Shown here: positions 34,743 to 43,084 of the stretch, in pieces
Position numbering within the stretch: position 1 is the first letter of the stretch
Layout: each line of letters opens with the position of its first letter
Source: Gammaproteobacteria bacterium
Lineage (GTDB): Bacteria > Pseudomonadota > Gammaproteobacteria > Steroidobacterales > Steroidobacteraceae
Reading direction: 5' to 3'
Assembly (NCBI GenBank): GCA_025358295.1
Contig: JANYJY010000011.1
Coordinates: forward strand, 1-54,935
Length of the DNA stretch: 54,935 nucleotides
Notes under the pieces: model-generated
The model's input: the letters and a program-made list of their open reading frames with translations, nothing else
What the model was told of the DNA's origin: nothing
Databases searched by the model: none
Made by a program: the position numbers and the translations under genes

Positions 34743-34770
34743 AGTATACGGGCCAATTTTTTGGACTCAA
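34743..34770 (-). promoter_or_regulatory. Promoter of tRNA-Glu
   Basis: On the minus strand TATACT (34743-34748) is a five-of-six -10 box, and TTGAGT (34765-34770) is a four-of-six -35 box, with a 16-bp spacer. The promoter points at the tRNA gene 44 bases away. It lies inside the region that a TTG-initiated pcnB would cover, which argues for the later pcnB start. Confidence 0.65.
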
Positions 34771-34818
34771 GCGGAACCCTCCTTTTTGAACGCATCGTCG
34801 ACGCCATTCCAGCCTTTA

Positions 34819-36201
34819 GTGATTCCTCGATCTGAGCATTCGATATCGCGTGCAGCGATCTCTCCCAACGCCTTGAAAGTACTCTACCGCCTCAAAGAGG
34901 CCGGTTATCAGGGCTTTTTGGTGGGAGGCGCAGTTCGTGACCTGCTCCTGGGCATCACGCCAAAAGACTTTGACGTGGCCACCAATGCGCTGCCGGAGGA
35001 GGTCAGGCGGCTGTTCCGCAATTGCCGCCTGATCGGACGGCGATTTCGCCTCGCGCACGTGCATTTCGGCAATGAGATCATAGAAGTAGCGACTTTTCGG
35101 GCCGCAGCGGCGCCGGAACGAGAGGATACGGAGGACGCTGATCCGGAGGCGGATGTTGATGGTGGCGACAACGCGGGCGCGGCGCAGAGCGACTCTGAGC
35201 ATCGGGCCTTCGACCAGACCGGTCGAATCTTGCGCGACAATATCTACGGCACCATCGAGGAAGACGTATGGCGCCGCGACTTCGCGGCCAACGGTCTTTA
35301 TTACAGCATCGAAGACTTTTCCATTTGGGATTTCGTCGATGGTGTCAGCGATGTGCGCGCACGCCGATTGAAATTAATCGGTGATCCAGAGACCCGCTAC
35401 CGGGAGGATCCAGTGCGCATGCTGCGCGCGGTGCGTTTTGCGGCGAAACTCGACTTCGCGATTGAGCCGGCGACCGAAGCGCCCATTTCCAAGCTGGCAT
35501 ACTTGCTCGACGGTGTGCCGCCGGCGCGATTATTCGACGAGTGTTTGAAGCTGTTCTTATCCGGATTCGGCGCGAAGGCGCATCGGCGGCTGCAGCAGTA
35601 TGGCCTGTTCGAGCATCTGTTCCCCATGTCTGCCGCTGCGTTTGCGCTGCCGCCGTACGCGTATGCACAGGAGATGCTCGAACGCGGCCTGATTAACACC
35701 GATGAGCGTATCGCCGCCGATAAACCAGTGACGCCGACATTCCTGTTTGCAGTGGTGCTGTGGAGCGCGGTACTGCGCGAACTCAACGAGCGACAGGCGG
35801 GTCCCGCTCCCGATCTGGCGCAACTCATGCAGGCTTGCGACACGGTGCTGCGGGCACAACAATCGCGAGTGGCGATACCGCGCCGCTTTGCCATTCCCAT
35901 GCGGGAATTGCTCATGCTGCAGCCTCGATTTAACCGCCGTCATGGGATCAAATCCTTAAGTCTGTTGCAGCATCCGCGGTTTCGTGCGGCCTTCGATTTT
36001 CTGTTGTTGCGGGCGCAGGTCGGGGTGGCGGATCCGGAACTCGCCCAGTGGTGGACCGACATTCAAGTGCTGCCGCAGGAAGAGCGCGTCGCCTTGGTTC
36101 AGGCTCGCCCCGTTGAGCCGGTCATGGAGGGAGACGGCGCCGCCGCCGCACCCGGCCGTCGACGCCGCCGCCGCCGACGTGGCGGAGCGTCGCGCAATTA
36201 G
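34819..36201 (+). CDS. pcnB: Poly(A) polymerase I
   Basis: A protein of 460 residues if it starts at GTG 34819 (VIPRSEHSISRAAISPNALK). The catalytic head has FLVGGAVRDLLLG and KDFDVATNA with the two metal-binding Asp residues. The motif LIGRRFRLAHVHF separates poly(A) polymerases from CCA-adding enzymes. It adds A tails to RNA 3' ends and promotes their decay. An acidic insert of about 28 residues after ATFRAAAAPERED is longer than in the E. coli enzyme, and the C-terminus is an arginine run (GRRRRRRRRGG). In-frame TTG codons at 34786 and 34705 are alternative starts; the latter would overlap the tRNA-Glu promoter. Confidence 0.93.
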   Translation: MIPRSEHSISRAAISPNALKVLYRLKEAGYQGFLVGGAVRDLLLGITPKDFDVATNALPEEVRRLFRNCRLIGRRFRLAHVHFGNEIIEVATFRAAAAPEREDTEDADPEADVDGGDNAGAAQSDSEHRAFDQTGRILRDNIYGTIEEDVWRRDFAANGLYYSIEDFSIWDFVDGVSDVRARRLKLIGDPETRYREDPVRMLRAVRFAAKLDFAIEPATEAPISKLAYLLDGVPPARLFDECLKLFLSGFGAKAHRRLQQYGLFEHLFPMSAAAFALPPYAYAQEMLERGLINTDERIAADKPVTPTFLFAVVLWSAVLRELNERQAGPAPDLAQLMQACDTVLRAQQSRVAIPRRFAIPMRELLMLQPRFNRRHGIKSLSLLQHPRFRAAFDFLLLRAQVGVADPELAQWWTDIQVLPQEERVALVQARPVEPVMEGDGAAAAPGRRRRRRRRGGASRN

Positions 36202-36204
36202 GCT

Positions 36205-36696
36205 ATGACGTCGCTCTGGCGCCCCGCGTATGTCGCGATCGGCAGCAATTTGGACCAACCGCAAGCGCGCGTTCTCGACGCTTTCGAGCGGCTTGCCGCT
36301 CTGCCGTCCTCGCAGCTGATTCTGCGTTCACGCGTCTATAAGACTAGGCCGATGGGGCCGCAAGATCAGCCGGATTTCATAAACGCGGCGGCGGGTCTGT
36401 TGACCCATTTGAGTGCGCGGGAAATGCTCGCGGGCCTGCTGCAGATCGAGACCGCGATGGGCCGAAACCGGCTGGAGCGATGGGGTCCCCGCGTGATCGA
36501 CCTCGATCTGATTTGGATGCCGGGCGAGATTATCGATGAACCCGGATTGTCCTTGCCGCACCCCGGAGTGTCGATGCGCAACTTCGTCCTGTATCCTTTG
36601 GACGATATCGCCCCTATGCTGGCGATTCCGGGACACGGCAACGTGCTCGATCTGAAGCGGCGTGCCGGCGATGACGGAATTTCGGTCCTGGAGTAG
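36205..36696 (+). CDS. folK: 2-amino-4-hydroxy-6-hydroxymethyldihydropteridine pyrophosphokinase
   Basis: A protein of 163 residues. It begins with AYVAIGSNLDQPQARVLDAF, and the signature RWGPRVIDLDLIW contains the two Asp residues that bind magnesium. It transfers pyrophosphate from ATP to hydroxymethyldihydropterin in folate synthesis. The ATG lies three bases after the pcnB stop. The pairing pcnB-folk followed by a pantothenate block is standard in gammaproteobacteria; here a kinase gene follows and panB is missing. Confidence 0.96.
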   Translation: MTSLWRPAYVAIGSNLDQPQARVLDAFERLAALPSSQLILRSRVYKTRPMGPQDQPDFINAAAGLLTHLSAREMLAGLLQIETAMGRNRLERWGPRVIDLDLIWMPGEIIDEPGLSLPHPGVSMRNFVLYPLDDIAPMLAIPGHGNVLDLKRRAGDDGISVLE

Positions 36697-36710
36697 CACA
36701 AGATTTTTTC

Positions 36711-37376
36711 ATGGTGAGCGCAATACCGCACCGATTTATCGTCGTCGAAGGTCCGATTGGAGTCGGTAAAACCAGTCTGGCGCGCCGCTTGGCGCAATCG
36801 CTCACCGGCCAGCTGGTCTTGGAACAGGCGGATCAGAATCCTTTTCTCGAGCGCTTCTACAAGAATCCGCGGGCCGCGGCCTTCCAGACGCAATTGTTCT
36901 TCCTGTTCCAGCGGGCGCGGCAGTTGGAAGACGTGCGCCAAGAAGACCTGTTCGGCGCCGTGCGGGTGGCCGACTATTTGCTGGAGAAGGATCGGCTGTT
37001 CGCGCGCGTCACCCTCGATGACGCCGAATACGCGCTCTACGAACGAGTCTATGAAAGGGTGGTGGTGGATGCGCCCAAACCGGATCTGGTCGTGTATTTG
37101 CAGGCGCCGGTCGATGTGCTGATGGATCGCATCGCCAAGCGCGGTATCCGTTACGAACAACATATCGAACGAAGCTACCTGGATAAGCTCACTCAGGCCT
37201 ATGCGCGATTCTTCCACAGCTATGACGCTGCACCACTGCTCATCGTGAATTCGGCGGCGATCGACCCGGTGAATAACGACAGTGACTACAAGCAGTTGTT
37301 CGCCGAAATCAGCAAGGCGCGCCGCGGGCGCCATTTCTTCAATCCCGCGGGCAGCAGCCTGCTGCCGGCCGGCTGA
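36711..37376 (+). CDS. Deoxynucleoside kinase (deoxyadenosine/deoxyguanosine kinase type)
   Basis: A P-loop kinase of 221 residues. Walker A is IVVEGPIGVGKTSLARRLAQ. The DRS-type region is replaced by LEKDRLFARVTLDD, as in the bacterial dGK/dAK group, and the lid is RIAKRGIRYEQHIERSYL with several arginines. It phosphorylates deoxynucleosides in the salvage pathway. It is common between folK and panB in proteobacteria, and context supports the assignment. The ATG follows folK by 14 bases. Confidence 0.88.
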   Translation: MVSAIPHRFIVVEGPIGVGKTSLARRLAQSLTGQLVLEQADQNPFLERFYKNPRAAAFQTQLFFLFQRARQLEDVRQEDLFGAVRVADYLLEKDRLFARVTLDDAEYALYERVYERVVVDAPKPDLVVYLQAPVDVLMDRIAKRGIRYEQHIERSYLDKLTQAYARFFHSYDAAPLLIVNSAAIDPVNNDSDYKQLFAEISKARRGRHFFNPAGSSLLPAG

Positions 37377-37466
37377 ACCCCCCAGCCAAGATATCCTGCG
37401 GCAATCCCTAAAGGTCCCGCGCCGGCTGCCGAAGAATGGTCGGCGATCTCTCAGAAGCGGAACTCT

Positions 37467-38303
37467 ATGGAATTTCTCACTCGCAGTGCCTCGGTGCGGG
37501 ATCGGATCCGTATTTGGCGGGCCGCAGGCGCGCGGGTGGCACTGGTTCCCACGGCGGGCACTTTGCACAAGGGACATATGAGCCTGGTCGCGGAGGCGCA
37601 GGAGCGGGCCGATCACGTCATCGTGAGCATTTTCGCCGACCCGCGCGAACGACAGGCACCGACACTGGCGGCAGATCGCGGGCTGTTGCTCAAGATGGAC
37701 GCCACCGTGGCGTTCGTGCCGCCCCTGCAGGAAATCTATCCGCTCGGACAAGAGTCGGCGGCGTCGGTGGACGTGCCCAGCCTGTCCGCCATTCTCGAAG
37801 GCGCCCATCGACCCAGATATTTCTCGCGCGTTTCTACCATGCTGATCAAATTGTTCAATCTCATCAAACCTGACATTGCGCTGTTCGGCGAGCGGGACTT
37901 TCAGCAGTTGGTGATCGTGCGCCGTCTGGCCGATGATCTTTTTCTGCCGATCGACATCGTGGGCTGTCCCACCTGGCGGGACAGCGATGGTCTTGCAGAC
38001 TCGACCTCAAACCGGTCTTTAACGCCGGACGAGCGTACGCTCGCGCCGCGTCTGTATGCGACCTTGGGTAAATTCGCGGCGCGAATAGACATGGGGGCTC
38101 GCGATTTCGAGCGCCTGGAGCAGCAGGGCATGGAAGCGTTGCAGACGTGCGGTTTTGCGCCGGAATATTTTGCGATTCGCGCGGCCGCGGATCTTGGCAA
38201 AGTCCGCCCGGGTGTCCGTGACCTGGTGCTATTGGCGGCGGTGCGATTGAACTCGAATCGTTTGACCGACAATTTACGGGTGCGCTTGATCGACCGCTTT
38301 TAG
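37467..38303 (+). CDS. panC: Diverged pantoate--beta-alanine ligase (PanC-like)
   Basis: A protein of 278 residues with the PanC fold. The HxGH of the class is kept (PTAGTLHKGHMSLV), as are the LFGERDFQQLVI region and a degenerate KMSKS-like loop. Several substrate residues known from Mycobacterium PanC are changed: Met40 to Ala, Asn69 to Asp and Gln72 to Glu (SIFADPRERQ), and Lys160 to Arg (GERDFQQ). ADGLALSSRN is replaced by SDGLADSTSNR. The segment between the IFADP strand and VAFVPP is also shortened. The enzyme normally joins pantoate and beta-alanine for coenzyme A. It may be weak, altered in substrate, or decaying. panB and panD are absent nearby. The end overlaps queG by 30 bases. Confidence 0.82.
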   Translation: MEFLTRSASVRDRIRIWRAAGARVALVPTAGTLHKGHMSLVAEAQERADHVIVSIFADPRERQAPTLAADRGLLLKMDATVAFVPPLQEIYPLGQESAASVDVPSLSAILEGAHRPRYFSRVSTMLIKLFNLIKPDIALFGERDFQQLVIVRRLADDLFLPIDIVGCPTWRDSDGLADSTSNRSLTPDERTLAPRLYATLGKFAARIDMGARDFERLEQQGMEALQTCGFAPEYFAIRAAADLGKVRPGVRDLVLLAAVRLNSNRLTDNLRVRLIDRF

Positions 38304-39374
38304 GGAGTGCTGCTCGAGCGCCCATTGCACATGTTCGCGCACCACGGCTGAGGGATGGTTGGCGCGGCTGTGCAGCGATTCGAGCAGGGCGGGCGAGGTC
38401 GGCGCATTGCCGAGCGCGACGGCGATGTTTCGAAGCCAGCGCTCGTGCCCGATACGGCGGATCGCACTGCCTTCGGTACGCTGCAAAAACTGCGCCTCAC
38501 TCCAGGAGAACAATTCGATGAGTTGCGAATGGTCTAGGCCATGGCGCACGGCGAAGTCTTTTTCGACCGTGGGGCGCGCGAACTTATTCCAGGGACATAC
38601 CAGCTGGCAGTCATCGCAGCCGTAGATTCGATTGCCGATCGCGCGGCGGAATTCAAGCGGAATCGCGCCGGCCAGTTCGATGGTGAGATAGGAGATGCAG
38701 CGGCGCGCATCGAGCCGATAGGGCGCGACAATGGCTCCCGTGGGACACGCGGGCATGCAGGCGCTGCAAGTGCCGCAATGGGCGGTGCCCGCCGAATCGC
38801 TTGGCAATTCGATGTCCAGGTAAATTTCGCCGAGAAAGAAATATGATCCAGCGTCCCGATCGATCAAATTGGTATGTTTGCCAATCCATCCCAATCCCGC
38901 GTTTCGCGCCAGTGCCTTTTCCAGAACGGGCGCACTGTCGGTGAACACGCGGTAGCCAAAGGGGCCCACGGCGGTCACGATGCGGTCGCAGAGCTGCTGG
39001 AGCCGCGCGCGCATGAGCTTGTGATAGTCACGTCCCAGCGCGTAGCGGGAAACGTACCCGACGCCGGGGTCCGCCAGGGTGGCTTGCGCGTCGGCGGCAT
39101 CCTGCGGCCAATAATCCATGCGGACGCAGATACAGCTTACCGTGCCAGGCAGCAGTTCCGCCGGCCTGCTGCGCTTGAGGCCATGACGCGCCATGTAGGC
39201 CATGTCGCCGTTGAACCCCGCGCGCAACCAGTCCAAAAAATGCGCTTCATCGCTGCTCAGATCGATGCGCCCGATGCCCAGCCGGCTGAACCCCAATTCC
39301 GCGCTCCAACGTCGCAAATCGGCCATGAGGGCCGACGGATCGAGTTTGGTGGCGGGGGAGATTCCGGTGTTCAT
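38274..39374 (-). CDS. queG: Epoxyqueuosine reductase
   Basis: A cobalamin- and iron-sulfur-dependent enzyme of 366 residues that makes queuosine from epoxyqueuosine in tRNA. Two 4Fe-4S motifs are present: CGTCSACMPACPTGAI and CDDCQLVCPWNKFARP. The N-terminal cobalamin-binding domain includes GIGRIDLSSDEAHFLDWLRA, and the C-terminal HEAT-like repeats (RRIGHERWLRNIAVALGNAP) match the family. Normal length. It is divergent from tsaE, an arrangement often seen in gammaproteobacteria, and its end overlaps panC. Confidence 0.96.
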   Translation of the reverse strand: MNTGISPATKLDPSALMADLRRWSAELGFSRLGIGRIDLSSDEAHFLDWLRAGFNGDMAYMARHGLKRSRPAELLPGTVSCICVRMDYWPQDAADAQATLADPGVGYVSRYALGRDYHKLMRARLQQLCDRIVTAVGPFGYRVFTDSAPVLEKALARNAGLGWIGKHTNLIDRDAGSYFFLGEIYLDIELPSDSAGTAHCGTCSACMPACPTGAIVAPYRLDARRCISYLTIELAGAIPLEFRRAIGNRIYGCDDCQLVCPWNKFARPTVEKDFAVRHGLDHSQLIELFSWSEAQFLQRTEGSAIRRIGHERWLRNIAVALGNAPTSPALLESLHSRANHPSAVVREHVQWALEQHSLKAVDQAHP

Positions 39375-39419
39375 GCGCTTCAGGCGGGCTGGACGGCGAG
39401 TATCTGGCTAAGGGCTCCG

Positions 39420-39425
39420 TATAAT
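39420..39425 (+). promoter_or_regulatory. Candidate -10 box for tsaE
   Basis: TATAAT in the gap between queG and tsaE, 37 bases before the tsaE start. No good -35 box is present at the usual distance, so the site is tentative. Confidence 0.4.
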
Positions 39426-39461
39426 GGCTAAAAACACCGCGACTCGCCTGCCAATGAACGT

Positions 39462-39989
39462 ATGCCTCCCGACTGCATGATTTATGACCTGCCAGACAGC
39501 AGCGCGACCGAAACATTGGGCCGAGCGCTCGCCGCTTCATTGCCGCAGGCGGCGCGTTCTGCTGCGCAATCGGGCGCTGTCGTCTACCTGCGGGGCGATC
39601 TGGGCGCAGGCAAAACGACCTGTGTGCGCGGCCTGCTGCGGGCACTGGGAGTCGTGGGGACTGTGCGCAGCCCAACCTACACCCTGATAGAGACTTACTC
39701 TGTCGCGCCGCTCACCTGCGTTCATGTGGATCTGTATCGACTGCAAGTTCTCACTGAAGTGGATGAACTCGGGCTGCGCGACCACTTGGGGCCGGGCTGT
39801 CTGCTGCTGGTCGAATGGCCCGACAGGGGTGCCGGCGCATTGCCCCCGGCCGATTTGGAATTACTACTGAGCTACCAGGGCGAGGCGCGGCAAGCACGGC
39901 TGCAGGCCGCCACGACAGTGGGGTCAGCTTGGCTGTCGAACTTGGGACATGACACTAGATTAGTACCCTATGTATCTAATTTAACTTGA
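39462..39989 (+). CDS. tsaE: tRNA threonylcarbamoyladenosine biosynthesis ATPase
   Basis: A P-loop ATPase of 175 residues. Walker A is YLRGDLGAGKTTCVRGLLRA, followed by VRSPTYTLIETYSV and HVDLYRLQ, the TsaE signature. With TsaB and TsaD it makes t6A37 in tRNAs that read ANN codons. The last 25 residues or so form a tail with no family match and are encoded in DNA that turns AT-rich. The gene starts the tsaE-amiC-mutL-miaA-hfq run. Confidence 0.94.
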   Translation: MPPDCMIYDLPDSSATETLGRALAASLPQAARSAAQSGAVVYLRGDLGAGKTTCVRGLLRALGVVGTVRSPTYTLIETYSVAPLTCVHVDLYRLQVLTEVDELGLRDHLGPGCLLLVEWPDRGAGALPPADLELLLSYQGEARQARLQAATTVGSAWLSNLGHDTRLVPYVSNLT

Positions 39990-40023
39990 AAAATAACCTG
40001 CACAGGCGTTAACTTATTGAGCT

Positions 40024-41232
40024 ATGACATTTCGCGTATCGCAGCTCCTGTGGGGAATCGTGATGTCGACGTCGCTGTGGCTTCCGGCGCAGGCGGTCGA
40101 TGTGCGTGGGATTCGACTGTGGGCGGGCCCCGATAGCACGCGTGTGGTGTTGGATCTGTCGGGTAGCGCTCAGCACAGCCTGCAGATACTGAAGAACCCG
40201 GACCGAGTGGTCCTGGACGTGGCGGGAGCGAAGCTGGCGGGTGGCGTGCGGGCGGCGTCTGCCGGCACTGGGGCGGTGAAGCAGGTGCGCATGGCGCCTC
40301 GGCCCTCGGGGGAGTTGCGCATCGTCCTTGACCTGACACGGCCCATACAGGCAAAAAGTTTCTTAGCAGCGCCCAACAATCGCTACGGATATCGGCTGGT
40401 CGTCGACTTGGGATCGAGCCAAAACACGGACATGCCGGTGAAGGTGGAGCATGCGCCCCGCGATGCCCGCGACCTGGTTATTGCCGTCGATGCCGGCCAC
40501 GGCGGCGACGATCCGGGCGCCATCGGCAAGAACGGTACGCGCGAAAAGGACGTGGTGCTCGCCATCGCCCGAGAACTGGCGCTGAAGATCAATGCCGAGC
40601 CGGGGATGAAGGCGGTGCTGACCCGCGACGGCGACTACTTCGTGCCCTTGCGGGATCGCATGCGGCGCGCCCGCGCGCAGCAGGCGGATTTATTCGTCTC
40701 GGTCCACGCGGATTCAATTCGCGATCGGCGTGTCGACGGTTCTTCGGTCTATATCCTGTCTCAGCGGGGCGCAACGGATGAGGCCTCGCGCTGGCTTGCT
40801 GAACGCGAGAATGCGTCGGACTTGATCGGCGGCGTGTCGCTGGATGACAAGGACGATGTGCTCGCCTCGGTGCTTCTGGATCTGTCGCAGTCGGCTTCCT
40901 TGAGCGCCAGTCAGGTGGCAGCGGAGCGCGTGCTGCGGCAATTGAATCGCGTCGGCGAAGTGCGTAAGCCACAGGTGCAACAGGCGCGCTTCATGGTGCT
41001 CAAGTCGCCCGATATTCCGTCCATGCTGGTGGAGACGGCCTATATTTCGAATCCGCAAGAAGAGCTGCGCCTGCGCGGGCAAATGCACCAGGCCAAGCTC
41101 GCCGCCGCCATCCATCAGGGCGTGCACGATTATTTTTATGCCAACCCTCCGGCGGGCACTCGGATAGCGCAACTCGCATCCGGCGCGGCAGCGCGCTCTG
41201 CCGTGGGGGCGGGAGGCGACTCGGGCCTCTAG
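40024..41232 (+). CDS. amiC: N-acetylmuramoyl-L-alanine amidase with AMIN domain
   Basis: A protein of 402 residues. A signal peptide (WGIVMSTSLWLPAQAVD) is followed by an AMIN domain (about 25-135), which binds peptidoglycan at the septum. The zinc amidase_3 domain shows IAVDAGHGGDDPGA (His ligand), TREKDVVLAIA (Glu ligand), FVSVHADSI (His ligand) and MLVETAYISNP (catalytic Glu). A regulatory helix-like insertion is present at about SLDDKDDVLASVLLDLSQSA, as in amidases activated by EnvC or NlpD. It cuts septal peptidoglycan during cell separation. No C-terminal LysM domain is present, unlike some homologues. AmiB and AmiC cannot be separated here. Confidence 0.93.
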   Translation: MTFRVSQLLWGIVMSTSLWLPAQAVDVRGIRLWAGPDSTRVVLDLSGSAQHSLQILKNPDRVVLDVAGAKLAGGVRAASAGTGAVKQVRMAPRPSGELRIVLDLTRPIQAKSFLAAPNNRYGYRLVVDLGSSQNTDMPVKVEHAPRDARDLVIAVDAGHGGDDPGAIGKNGTREKDVVLAIARELALKINAEPGMKAVLTRDGDYFVPLRDRMRRARAQQADLFVSVHADSIRDRRVDGSSVYILSQRGATDEASRWLAERENASDLIGGVSLDDKDDVLASVLLDLSQSASLSASQVAAERVLRQLNRVGEVRKPQVQQARFMVLKSPDIPSMLVETAYISNPQEELRLRGQMHQAKLAAAIHQGVHDYFYANPPAGTRIAQLASGAAARSAVGAGGDSGL

Positions 41233-41259
41233 CCGCGGGGGCATCGGTTCGCCCCGCGG
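41233..41259. terminator. GC hairpin after amiC
   Basis: CCGCGGGG (41233-41240) pairs with CCCCGCGG (41252-41259) around an 11-base loop, directly after the amiC stop. There is no T-run, so it may stabilise the amiC transcript end or weaken read-through into mutL. Confidence 0.35.
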
Positions 41260-41278
41260 GGACTCGTGCTGTGCGAAA

Positions 41279-43084
41279 ATGCACGTCACGAGGTCGTTCT
41301 TGCCCATCCAGCTCCTATCCGATGCACTCATCAGTCAAATCGCTGCCGGCGAGGTGATCGAGCGCCCGGCTTCCGTGGTCAAAGAGCTGGTGGAAAATGC
41401 GCTCGACGCGCACGCCCAGCGCATCGACGTAGAGTTGGAGCGTGGCGGCTGCGGCATGATCCGAGTGCGCGATGACGGCATGGGGATTCAGCCGGACGAA
41501 ATCGCCCTGGCCCTGGCGCGGCACGCCACCAGCAAGATTGCCTCGCTCGATGATCTAGAAAACGTTGCCACACTGGGTTTTCGCGGCGAAGCGTTGCCCA
41601 GCATCGCATCGGTATCCCGCTTGTCGTTGGTGTCGCGGGCGGCGCAATCCGCGCATGCCTGGTCGGTGGATGTACGCGACGGCGCGCTTGCCGCTCCCGT
41701 GCCGGCGTCGCATCCGCAGGGAACCAGTGTCGACGTGCGGGATCTGTTCTTCAATGTGCCGGCGCGACGCAAATTTCTGCGCAGCGACGCCACCGAATAC
41801 CAGCACATCGTGCGCATGCTGGAACGTCTGGCGCTGTCGCGATTCGACGTCGCCTTCTCGCTCGTGCACAACGGCAAGCCGGTATGGTCGCTGCCGGCGG
41901 CGCACACCGGACCGGAGCGATTGACGCGCGTCGCCAAAATTTGCGGCGCAGAGTTCGCGGGCCATGTCATCGAATTGAAACACGACACAGAGAGCCTGCG
42001 GCTGTCGGGGTGGCTGGCCCTGCCGACGTTTTCGCGCAGTCAATCCGACCTGCAATTCGCGTTTCTGAACGGCCGTTTCGTGCGCGACAAACTGCTCGCC
42101 GGCGCTGTGCGTCTCGCCTACCGAGATGTCCTCTTCCACGGCAGATTTCCCGCCTATCTGCTTTATTTGGACATGGATCCGGCCGCCGTCGATGTCAATG
42201 CGCACCCGCAAAAATTGGAAGTGCGTTTCCGTGACTCGCGCCGCATCCATGATTTCGTGTTCCGCACTGTCGAGCGCGTGCTCGCCGACACGCGACCGAG
42301 CGCCGAGTCCGCCGGTAGCGCGCCGCTCGACTGGCTCACGGGTAGCGCACGCTTCGAGGGGGTGGCGGCGCCCAGCCAGGCCCGCTTCGTGCTGCCGGAG
42401 GGGCGCAGCCTGCGATCGGGCGAGGATGCCTATCGTGTCCTGGTGGCTCACGCTGAGATGGGGGTGAGCGACGCGGCGGACGCTACCCGGCCTGAGTCCA
42501 TCGACGCGCCCTTAGGCTACGCCATCGCGCAGCTGCACGGAGTCTACATCCTGGCGCAGACCGCCGAGGGCGTGGTGTTGGTGGACATGCATGCCGCACA
42601 CGAGCGGGTGATGTACGAACGCATGAAGAAATTATTGGCGGGGCAGACCGCGCAGCAAGCGCTGCTCGTGCCGCAAATTTTGCACGTGACGCCGGCACAG
42701 GCTGAAGCAGCCGAGACCCATGCGCAGGAGTTTGCGGCCCTGGGTTTCGCAGTGACCCGGCTGGCGCCGGATCAATTGGCCTTGCGCGCGGTTCCAAGCC
42801 TGTTGGCGGACCGCGATCCGGCGGCCATCGTACGCGACGTTCTATCGGATTTGCTGGAGCAAGGACACTCGCGTCGGGTCGAGGAATCGATCAATCACTT
42901 GCTCGCCACCATGGCCTGCCACGCCGCGGTGCGCGCGCAGCGCAGCTTGAGCGTGACGGAAATGAACGCGCTGCTGCGTGAAATGGAAGGCACCGATCGT
43001 GCCGACCAATGCAATCACGGCCGCCCAACCTGGGTTCGCTTGTCGCTTTCCGATCTCGATCGGCTGTTCTTGCGCGGCCGATGA
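41279..43084 (+). CDS. mutL: DNA mismatch repair protein MutL
   Basis: A protein of 601 residues. The GHKL ATPase part has SQIAAGEVIERPASVVKELV, the lid region RHATSKIASLDDLENVATLG and FRGEALPSIASVS. The C-terminal domain carries VDMHAAHERVMYERM, close to the DQHA(X)2E(X)4E endonuclease motif (Gln is Met here), plus ATMACHAAVRA and QCNHGRPTWVRL, the later metal-site motifs. This is the nicking type of MutL used by bacteria that lack MutH. It couples mismatch recognition by MutS to strand cutting. The stop overlaps miaA in ATGA. Linker residues 330-400 are low in conservation. Confidence 0.96.
   Translation: MHVTRSFLPIQLLSDALISQIAAGEVIERPASVVKELVENALDAHAQRIDVELERGGCGMIRVRDDGMGIQPDEIALALARHATSKIASLDDLENVATLGFRGEALPSIASVSRLSLVSRAAQSAHAWSVDVRDGALAAPVPASHPQGTSVDVRDLFFNVPARRKFLRSDATEYQHIVRMLERLALSRFDVAFSLVHNGKPVWSLPAAHTGPERLTRVAKICGAEFAGHVIELKHDTESLRLSGWLALPTFSRSQSDLQFAFLNGRFVRDKLLAGAVRLAYRDVLFHGRFPAYLLYLDMDPAAVDVNAHPQKLEVRFRDSRRIHDFVFRTVERVLADTRPSAESAGSAPLDWLTGSARFEGVAAPSQARFVLPEGRSLRSGEDAYRVLVAHAEMGVSDAADATRPESIDAPLGYAIAQLHGVYILAQTAEGVVLVDMHAAHERVMYERMKKLLAGQTAQQALLVPQILHVTPAQAEAAETHAQEFAALGFAVTRLAPDQLALRAVPSLLADRDPAAIVRDVLSDLLEQGHSRRVEESINHLLATMACHAAVRAQRSLSVTEMNALLREMEGTDRADQCNHGRPTWVRLSLSDLDRLFLRGR

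Noticed and set aside
36366-37808. Minus-strand frame of 480 codons across folK, the kinase and panC
   Set aside because: It is antisense to three recognised genes and has no conserved motif.
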